Source: an uncultured Myxococcales bacterium (lineage in GTDB: Bacteria; Myxococcota_A; UBA9042; DTJE01). Taken from it: a stretch of 64,000 nucleotides of DNA. The DNA lies in the NCBI GenBank assembly GCA_903857665.1, contig CAIOFV010000105.1, forward strand, positions 248,001 to 312,000, in the 5' to 3' direction. The notes beneath the pieces were generated by a model. The model was not told the DNA's origin, made no database searches, and saw only the letters and a program-made list of their open reading frames with translations. Each line of letters starts with the position of its first letter. Position 1 is the stretch's first letter. The translations under genes and the position numbers were made by a program. Below are positions 55,745 through 64,000 of the stretch, in pieces.

Positions 55745-56635
55745 GTGCGTTGGCTGCTTGCCCTTTCGATCGGGTTCCTGCTGGCGTTTGCGCCGGGGAT
55801 CCCGCCGGCCTTCGGGCTGCATTCGGCCCATCCTCTCGGCCGGCCGGCTTCGCCGAAGGGTCGGGCGTCGGTCCGGCCCCGCGTCCGGGACACCGTCGCG
55901 GTTCCCATCCGGGTCTGCCTCGACCCGGGCCACGGCGGGCTGTCCACCGGCGCGATGGGCGCAGCCGGCATCTATGAAAAGCATGTCACGCTGGCCCTGG
56001 CTCGCAAGGTGCAGGCCCTGCTCCAGGCGGAACCCGGGGTCAGCGTCGTGATGACGCGCGAGGCCGACGCGGACCTCGATCTGCCATCGCGGCCGCAGAA
56101 GGCCGGGGCCGTCGGGGCGGACATCTTCGTCAGCCTGCACGGCAATGCGTCCCCGGCGACCGACGCCCGCGGCATCGAGACCTACTACCTGGGCCCCGCG
56201 TCGGACCCTGGCGCCGACGAGGTGTCCCGGCGCGAGAATTCCGAGGCCGTGACCCCGGAGCCGCTGGCGGAGGATCCTGCCGTGGCCGCGATCCTGTCGG
56301 ACCTGCGGCGCAACGGGAACCTGTCCGAGTCCGCCCAGTTGGCGGAGGCCATCCACAACCGCCTTGCCGCGGCGTGCGCCGACACCCCGAGCCGGAGGGT
56401 GCGACAGGGCAACTTCGCCGTGCTGCGCCGGGCGTCGATGCCTGCGGTGGTCGTCGAGGTCGGGTTCCTGACCCATCCCGTCGAGGGCCTGCGCCTGGTC
56501 CAGCCCGCGTACCAGGAGCGCCTGGCCGGTGCGATTCGCGACGGGATCCTGGCGTTCGCCCGCCGGACGGCCTCGGAGCGAGCGGCGCTGGGGAATGGCG
56601 GGAAGGAAGGGCCTACTGCCCCAGCATTGCCGTAA
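55745..56635 (+). CDS. N-acetylmuramoyl-L-alanine amidase (Amidase_3)
   Basis: VCLDPGHGGLSTGAMG...EKHVTLALARKVQ...DIFVSLHGNA...VVVEVGFLTHP. Confidence 0.93.
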   Translation: MRWLLALSIGFLLAFAPGIPPAFGLHSAHPLGRPASPKGRASVRPRVRDTVAVPIRVCLDPGHGGLSTGAMGAAGIYEKHVTLALARKVQALLQAEPGVSVVMTREADADLDLPSRPQKAGAVGADIFVSLHGNASPATDARGIETYYLGPASDPGADEVSRRENSEAVTPEPLAEDPAVAAILSDLRRNGNLSESAQLAEAIHNRLAAACADTPSRRVRQGNFAVLRRASMPAVVVEVGFLTHPVEGLRLVQPAYQERLAGAIRDGILAFARRTASERAALGNGGKEGPTAPALP

Positions 56636-58249
56636 GCTTCCGGACCACGGGGCGCACCGTCGCGGGGTCTTTCGCGCACGTGGGGATGCCGTCCAGCTCC
56701 AGCGCCCGGGCCTCGAGCAGCGCCTGGTCGGACACGCAATCCGCCTTGTTCAGGACGGTGAGCACCGGGCGGTCCCCGAAGTCCAGTTCGCCCAGGATGC
56801 GCCGGACGGCGGCGATCTGTTCTTCCAGGTGCGGATCCGCCGCGTCGGCGACCAGCACCAGCACCTTCGCCGCGTCGATCTCCTCGAGGGTGGCCCGGAA
56901 CGCGCCCACCAGCTCGTCCGGCAGGTCCCGGATGAAGCCCACGGTGTCCACCAGAAGCGCCACGCGATCGTCTTCCAGCCGTACCCGTCGCACCGTCGGG
57001 TCCAGCGTGGCGAACAGCCGGTCCTGGGCGATCACCGACGCGCCGGTCATCGTGTTGAACAGCGTGGACTTCCCGGCGTTCGTGTACCCCACCACAGCCG
57101 CCATCGGGGTTGCCGTCTCGACGCGTCGCCGCCGCCGCTCGGAACGTTCGGCCACCACGGATTCGATCCGCTTTTCGAGGACGTTGATCCGCTGCCGCGC
57201 GCGACGGCGCTCCATTTCCAGCGTGGTTTCGCCGGGCCCCTGGGCCCCGATGCCGCCGGTCAGGCGCGACAGGGCGTCGTCCTTGTCCGACAGCCGGGGC
57301 AGGTTGTAGCGCAGTTGCGCCAGCTCGACCTGAAGCCTGCCTTCCGGCGTGTGTGCGTGCTTGGCGAAGATGTCCAGGATCAACTGGTTGCGGTCGATGA
57401 CCCGGACCTCGGTGGCCTCGGCGATCGACCGCTGCTGCGACGGCGTCAGGGCGCTGCCGAACACCAGCAGGTCCGCGCCCTTGGCCAGCCCCAGCATCGC
57501 GATTTCCCGCACCTTGCCGCGCCCGATCAGGAACGTCGGATCCGGCCGCGACCGGCGCTGGACCACCACCGCCGCCACCGCGACGCCGGCCGTGTGGCAC
57601 AGGGCGGTCAGTTCGGCCTTCTCCCACTCCTCGTCCACGGTCCGGTCCAGCACGGGCACCACGATGATCGCCGCGTCCCGCGCCTTCCGGCCCTCGCCCA
57701 GGCCCCGGTTCCGCAGGTTCGCGGCGTCCCGGCGGAGCTGCGTTTCGAGGTCCCGCAAGGTGAGGTCCAGGCGGGCTTCCATCATCGTCGCGTGCCGTCG
57801 CGGCAGCACCTCCCAGAGGCGCCCCGCTGCGTTGTCCGGCAGCAGGTGCGCCGCCTCGATCATCGGGACGGTCCCCGCGATCCCGCAGATCACCGCCACC
57901 GAGGCGTCCAGGGACAGCATCCGCAGCGTTTCGAGGTCCTCGCCGGCCAGCCCCTGCCCGGACAGGGTGGCGTGGATCAGGCGCAGGCCGCCCAGGCGCC
58001 CGGCTCCCAGGCGCTTGCGGGCCCACTTCGGCACCGGGAGGTGCACGGCGTCGCCCACCAGCACCGACTGGACGCTGCCCCGGCGATCGACGAGGCAGCC
58101 GATCCGCCGTCCCGTTTCCAGGGCCGCGTCCTGCAAGGCGACGGCGAACCAGGGATCCACGAAGGATTCCGCGCTGGCGCGTCGTTCGGCGAGTCGATCG
58201 ATCTGCTTGAGGATGGCCGGGCGCAGGCCGAGCAGGTTGCCGGTGGCCC

Positions 58250-58253
<4 letters not shown>
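56613..58253 (-). CDS. hflX: GTPase HflX
   Basis: GIGAQGPGETTLEMERRRARQRI...VVGYTNAGKSTLFNTMTGA...DTVGFIRDLPDELVGAF; start is an inferred TTG. Confidence 0.93.
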
Positions 58254-59632
<1,379 letters not shown>

Positions 59633-59659
59633 GGCGCATTCCCTCGGGGGAGTAGTGTA

Positions 59660-61144
59660 TCACGACGGATCGGGCGGCTCGGCGCGCCACAACCGGACCG
59701 TGAAGGTGGCCCCGCGGCTCGGGCTCCCGTCCACGGTGATTTCGCCGCCGTAGACGCCGACGATCTGGGCGCAGATGGCGAGCCCCAGTCCCGTTCCCTC
59801 GCCCGGGGGCTTCGTGCTGAAGAACGGATCGAAGATCTTCGGCAGCACGTCCTCCGGGATGCCGGGCCCTTCGTCCTCGACATCGACGAGGATCCATCGG
59901 TCGGCGACGTGGGCCCGCACCCGGATCCCGCCCTTGCCGCTCATGGCGTCCGCGGCGTTCATCAGCAGGTTCAGGAGGACCTGCTGCAGCTGGGAAGGCC
60001 GGATCTCGGCCACCAGCGGAGCCTCGTCGCACTCCACCTCGACGGACACGCCCCCGAACGTCTTGTACGGGCGCAGCAGTTTCAGCGTGGAGTCGATGGC
60101 GGTCTTGACGTCCGCCTGCGCGCCTTCCTCCATGGCCGGCCGTGCGAAGTTCAGCAGGTCGCGGAGGATGCCGTGGACCCGCAGGATGGCCCCGTGGATC
60201 TCGCCCGCGAACCGTCGCTCATCCTCGGGCGAGGACAGGCCGTCCTTGAGGATTTCGGACATGCCGAGGGCGATGCCCATCGGGTTGCCGATCTCGTGGG
60301 CGATGCCCGCCGCCAACTGCCCCACGGACGCCAGCTTTTCGGCCCGTATCAGCCGCGCCTGGGCGCCCTTGAGGTCGGATCGGATGCGGTCCAGTTCGCC
60401 CTGGAGGCGTTCGGCCCGCCGCCGGTCCTCCTGGGCCGCGCGGGCGATCGCATCGACCTGCGCGGGCAGCAGGGCGAGGTCGCTACCGGTGGTCGCCATC
60501 ACCGCCGGCAAGCCGCGTCGTGCCGCCGCCGAGGCCCGCGCCACGGGCCGCACCAGCAGGAAGTTCCCGGCCAGAAGGCCGCCCAGGATCGCCAGGATCG
60601 ACACCATCGCGCCATACAGGAGCACCAGCCGCCACACGGGAGTGGGAGGCCGGTTGGTCGGGAGTTCCAGCACGGCCAGCAGGGCCTTCTGGCCCGTGGG
60701 GCTGTCGATCCGGACCAGGGCCTGCCAGAGGGGCGGTTGCGTCTTGTCGGGATGGTCGTTCCCTTCGAAGGCCGGCACGTTCCTCCGCGCCAGTTCCTCG
60801 CCCTGCAGGAAGGCTCCGACGGCCAGGTCCAGCGGGATGCCGGCCGCCAGGCAGGCCCGTCCGAACTCCTCGCGCCCCGGCTCCGAGCCGATGAGGATCG
60901 CACGCGCGCCCGGCACGGCCCGTTCGAGGTCCCGGGCCCAGGCCTCCCACCTGCCCGATTCGGACGGGGCGCGCGCAGCCGCCACGCGGGCGTATGCCAG
61001 CATGCGCTCCCCTTCGTCCCGGTCCATGCGAGGGACCAGGAGATCCCGCAGCACGGGGACCAGAACGATGGCGGATACCGCGACGCTGGCCACGAGGACG
61101 GCGAGCAGGCGACCGCGGATACCGAGGTAAGGCAGGAATCTCAC
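59660..61144 (-). CDS. NtrB-like sensor histidine kinase
   Basis: Two TM segments with periplasmic domain; GIAHEIGNPMGIALGMSEIL; DEGPGIPEDVLPKIFDPFFSTKPPGEGTGLGLAI. Confidence 0.94.
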   Translation of the reverse strand: MRFLPYLGIRGRLLAVLVASVAVSAIVLVPVLRDLLVPRMDRDEGERMLAYARVAAARAPSESGRWEAWARDLERAVPGARAILIGSEPGREEFGRACLAAGIPLDLAVGAFLQGEELARRNVPAFEGNDHPDKTQPPLWQALVRIDSPTGQKALLAVLELPTNRPPTPVWRLVLLYGAMVSILAILGGLLAGNFLLVRPVARASAAARRGLPAVMATTGSDLALLPAQVDAIARAAQEDRRRAERLQGELDRIRSDLKGAQARLIRAEKLASVGQLAAGIAHEIGNPMGIALGMSEILKDGLSSPEDERRFAGEIHGAILRVHGILRDLLNFARPAMEEGAQADVKTAIDSTLKLLRPYKTFGGVSVEVECDEAPLVAEIRPSQLQQVLLNLLMNAADAMSGKGGIRVRAHVADRWILVDVEDEGPGIPEDVLPKIFDPFFSTKPPGEGTGLGLAICAQIVGVYGGEITVDGSPSRGATFTVRLWRAEPPDPS

Positions 61145-61192
61145 GAGACAAGGATAGGACGTGGGGCCGAACGGGACAAGCGCGGGATGACG

Positions 61193-61759
61193 CTAGTCCT
61201 TCGGGGCGGGCGGCGGGGGCGGGGTCCCGGCCTTGTCGCGGGCGCCCTTCTGGTGCGGGCAGGTGCCGTCCTTGTGGCCGCCCGAGCACGCAGGCGCAGG
61301 CGAATGGATTGAGGCGCAATCTTTCGCCGAAGCCGGAGTCGCCTCGGGCTGATCCATGCGGTGCGGGCAGTCCTTGCAGTCGCAGCCCTCGTGGCCCTTC
61401 GCGTCGCCGCCGCACGCCTTTGCGTCCTTGCCGCCGCAGCCGCAGCCCTTGCCGTCCTTCATGTGGGGACAGGCGCCGGCTCCGTCCTTGTGCATCGGGC
61501 AGTTTTCGCAGGCGCCCTCCGAGTCGTCCTTGAGCCCCTCAACCTTGGCGCCCTCGGCCTTCGCCGCGGCCGCTTTCGCGCACGGGCACTCGCCCGCCTC
61601 CACGGCCTTCTGGGCGTGGGGGCAGCCCCCCTGCTCGGCCCCGAACACCGGGGCGCCCTCGGCCGACTTGTCCTTGCCGCACCCGGGGCACGCCGAGGTG
61701 GTCGCGGGGATCGTCAGCGCCAGCATCATCACGGGAACCAGGATCCAGAAGGCCCTCAT
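61193..61759 (-). CDS. Secreted Cys/His-rich (metal-binding-like) protein
   Basis: Signal peptide MRAFWILVPVMMLALTIPATTSA; CPGC, CPHAQ, CPCA, CENCPMH, CPHM, CGCGG, CDCKDCPH, CPHQ. Confidence 0.75.
   Translation of the reverse strand: MRAFWILVPVMMLALTIPATTSACPGCGKDKSAEGAPVFGAEQGGCPHAQKAVEAGECPCAKAAAAKAEGAKVEGLKDDSEGACENCPMHKDGAGACPHMKDGKGCGCGGKDAKACGGDAKGHEGCDCKDCPHRMDQPEATPASAKDCASIHSPAPACSGGHKDGTCPHQKGARDKAGTPPPPPAPKD
61310..61355 (+). repeat. Dispersed hairpin repeat family B, copy 4, inside the Cys/His-rich CDS
   Basis: GAGGCGCAATCTTTCGCCGAAGCCGGAGTCGCCTCGGGCTGATCC; encodes QPEATPASAKDCAS on the minus strand. Confidence 0.6.
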
Positions 61760-62006
61760 CCTCTTCCTCCATGTGGAATGCCGCCCTCGAAGCGGCGATC
61801 GTTCGCAGACTACGAACCGCTCCCGACCCTGTCAATTCCGGCGCCGGGGTTCGCAGGCCGAGCGCGGGGGGCGCCCTGCGATTCCCTCCTGGAACGTCCC
61901 GCAGATCCCTCCCCGCGAACGGCGTTCCTCCGCGCCTGGACAGGCCCACACCCAAGTCCGGCCGAGGTCGTCCGGAGAAGGTTCCCGGCGTTCTCGATTA
62001 TTCAGC

Positions 62007-62034
62007 TTGACACGGGAACCGTCCTGACTACAAT
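62007..62034 (+). promoter_or_regulatory. Sigma-70-like promoter of the rplU-rpmA operon
   Basis: TTGACA (62007-62012), 16-bp spacer, TACAAT (62029-62034). Confidence 0.7.
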
Positions 62035-62068
62035 CGGCAGTCCGTTCCTTGGGATGGCGGAGAACGTC

Positions 62069-62383
62069 ATGTACGCAGTTATCGCGACCGGCGGCAAGCA
62101 GTACCGAGTCAGCCAGGGCGACTTCATCGAGGTCGAGAAGCTCGGCGTCGAAGTGGGCGCCGAGGTGAAGTTCGACCAGGTCCTGCTGATTGGCACCGAC
62201 ACTGAAACGACGATCGGCAAACCCACGGTTCCCGGCGCCCTCGTGGTCGGGAAGGTCGTTGAAAACGGCCGGGCAGCGAAGATCATCGTCTTCAAGATCC
62301 GGCGACGGAAGAACTATCGTCGCAAGCAGGGCCATCGTCAGGCGTTCACACGCCTGGTGATCCAGGGCATCCAGGTGGGGTGA
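62069..62383 (+). CDS. rplU: 50S ribosomal protein L21
   Basis: [25 protein letters not shown]...[21 protein letters not shown]. Confidence 0.98.
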   Translation: MYAVIATGGKQYRVSQGDFIEVEKLGVEVGAEVKFDQVLLIGTDTETTIGKPTVPGALVVGKVVENGRAAKIIVFKIRRRKNYRRKQGHRQAFTRLVIQGIQVG

Positions 62384-62387
62384 GGCG

Positions 62388-62669
62388 ATGGGGCGCAAGA
62401 AGGCACAGGGCGCGGGGCGCAACGGGCGTGACAGCCAGGGGCAGCGTCGCGGCATCAAGGTGTTCGGCAGCCAGCAGGTGATCGCGGGGAACATCATCGT
62501 CCGCCAGTTGGGGACGAAGTTCTTCCCGGGCGACAACGTCGGGATGGGCCGGGACTACACCCTGTTCGCGACTGCCGACGGTGTCGTGCGGTTCCGCGTG
62601 GGTCGCGGCCGCCAGATCGTCGATGTGATCGCGCCCGTGGTCGCGCCTGTGGTCGAGGCGACGGCCTGA
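62388..62669 (+). CDS. rpmA: 50S ribosomal protein L27
   Basis: [52 protein letters not shown]. Confidence 0.98.
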   Translation: MGRKKAQGAGRNGRDSQGQRRGIKVFGSQQVIAGNIIVRQLGTKFFPGDNVGMGRDYTLFATADGVVRFRVGRGRQIVDVIAPVVAPVVEATA

Positions 62670-62761
62670 CGGCGTCGAACTGACGCTGGTCGGATCCCGG
62701 CCGGACCGTCCTCACCGCGCGATCCTCCCCGCCGATCCCCTGAGTCCCATCCGAGGCGACC

Positions 62762-63763
62762 ATGCGGTTCATCGACGAAGCCGTCATCGTGGTGACCTCG
62801 GGCAAGGGCGGCAATGGCTGCGTCTCGTTCCGCCGCGAGAAGTTCGTCCCGAAGGGCGGACCGGACGGCGGTGACGGGGGACGCGGCGCCGACGTCGTGT
62901 TCGAGGCCGACCCGACGATCAACACCCTGCTCGACTACCACTTCAAGCGAAAGTACAAGGCCCCGGATGGCGTGCCCGGCGAAGGCCGCCGCATGTCCGG
63001 CCGCGGCGGCGTCGATCTCGTGCTGAAGGTCCCGGTCGGCACCCTCGTCTTCGACGAGGACGGCGTGGTACTGGGTGACCTCGTTGCGGCTGGCCAGCAG
63101 TTCGTCATCTGCGAAGGCGGCCACCCGGGCAAGGGCAACCAGCACTTCGCCCTTCCCTGGCGCCAGGCTCCCGATTTCGCCACCCCGCCGGGGCCGGCGA
63201 TCGAGCGCACCGTGCGCCTGGAACTGAAGTTGCTGGCCGACCTCGGGCTGGTGGGCCTGCCCAACGCAGGCAAGTCCACGATGATCAACCGGATCTCGGC
63301 GGCAAAGGCCAAGGTGGCCGACTACCCGTTCACGACCCTCATCCCGAACCTCGGCATGGTGCAGGTGGGCGACCGGTCGTTCGTGGTCGCCGACATGCCC
63401 GGTCTGATCGAGGGCGCCGCCCTGGGCGTGGGCCTCGGCGTCCAGTTCCTGAGGCACTGCGAGCGGACGCGGGCGCTGGCCCACCTGGTCGATGTTTCGG
63501 CCGACCAGGACCCCGTCGCGGCGTTCCAGGTCGTCGAAAAGGAACTGGCCAGCCACGGCACGGGCCTGGAATCCAAGCCCGTGATCGTGGTCGCGACCAA
63601 GATCGACATGCCCGACACCACCGCCGCCCGCGACGCCCTCAAGGCGCACGCCGAATCCCGAGGGTTGAAGTTCCATGCCGTGTCCGCTCGCACCGGCGAA
63701 GGCATCGAGGCCCTGGTCTGGACGCTCGCCAGCCTGGCCCTGGGTCCCGTCGGACCGGCCTGA
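62762..63763 (+). CDS. obgE: GTPase Obg
   Basis: [28 protein letters not shown]...[31 protein letters not shown]. Confidence 0.98.
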   Translation: MRFIDEAVIVVTSGKGGNGCVSFRREKFVPKGGPDGGDGGRGADVVFEADPTINTLLDYHFKRKYKAPDGVPGEGRRMSGRGGVDLVLKVPVGTLVFDEDGVVLGDLVAAGQQFVICEGGHPGKGNQHFALPWRQAPDFATPPGPAIERTVRLELKLLADLGLVGLPNAGKSTMINRISAAKAKVADYPFTTLIPNLGMVQVGDRSFVVADMPGLIEGAALGVGLGVQFLRHCERTRALAHLVDVSADQDPVAAFQVVEKELASHGTGLESKPVIVVATKIDMPDTTAARDALKAHAESRGLKFHAVSARTGEGIEALVWTLASLALGPVGPA

Positions 63764-63848
63764 CACACGGTGCCAACAACGCGTGCATCACGGGTTTGAT
63801 GAGTGTAATATGCGGCGGTTGCAGGCAGTCCATCGGGAGGTCACGCGC

Positions 63849-64000
63849 ATGAAGCTCCAGTGGGATCTGGCTTTCGCGACCATCGCCCTCCTCGCTGCCA
63901 TCGTGTCGATGCCCGGCGTCGTGCGCGCGGCCGACTGTTCCCTGGGCGGGACCGCCTCCGGCACGTGCGGGCCCGTCCAGGAGGGCGCCGAGGGCTGCTG
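63849..64000 (+). CDS. Secreted Cys-containing protein, truncated at window edge
   Basis: MKLQWDLAFATIALLAAIVSMPGVVRAADCSLGGTASGTCGPVQEGAEGC... Confidence 0.55.
   Translation, partial: MKLQWDLAFATIALLAAIVSMPGVVRAADCSLGGTASGTCGPVQEGAEGC

Overview
A 64 kb high-GC bacterial chromosomal window with compact operons. Gene content looks Myxococcota/deltaproteobacteria-like, but that placement is inference. Left to right it contains:
- the edge of a contractile injection system (sheath plus DUF4255)
- two envelope genes
- a divergent intergenic region with a 42-bp degenerate tandem repeat
- a lower-GC island of orphan genes, including a zinc-ribbon/HEPN-like protein
- uvrA and a PP2C phosphatase
- a class III aminotransferase-LuxE-LuxC cluster
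- a DUF2723 gene and tolBARQ, then lgt, an FHA-GAF gene, an RNB ribonuclease and a fused radical SAM/DUF2344 gene
- a PlsC acyltransferase, speE, an FGE-like gene and an APC permease
- a serine hydrolase and a multiheme-cytochrome/FeS/NrfD redox locus
- lspA, ileS, glyA, thiC, tsaD, a Cys-rich protein, rsmA and a two-component pair
- lepB, an amidase, hflX, an NtrC/NtrB-type pair, a Cys/His-rich secreted protein, and rplU-rpmA-obgE.

The most interesting signals not explained by the gene list are:
1. A ~220-bp intergenic dispersed repeat (family A), with two near-full inverted copies and one core copy.
2. A hairpin-forming repeat (family B), with four copies, one of them in frame inside a coding region.
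3. A ~42-bp tandem array with a conserved core and variable flanks.
4. A candidate acid-to-aldehyde-to-amine gene set (LuxE/LuxC/aminotransferase) with no luciferase.
5. Unusual insertions, several Cys-rich, in envelope housekeeping enzymes (Lgt, LspA, LepB, TolR).

All alignments were done by eye and no database search was run.
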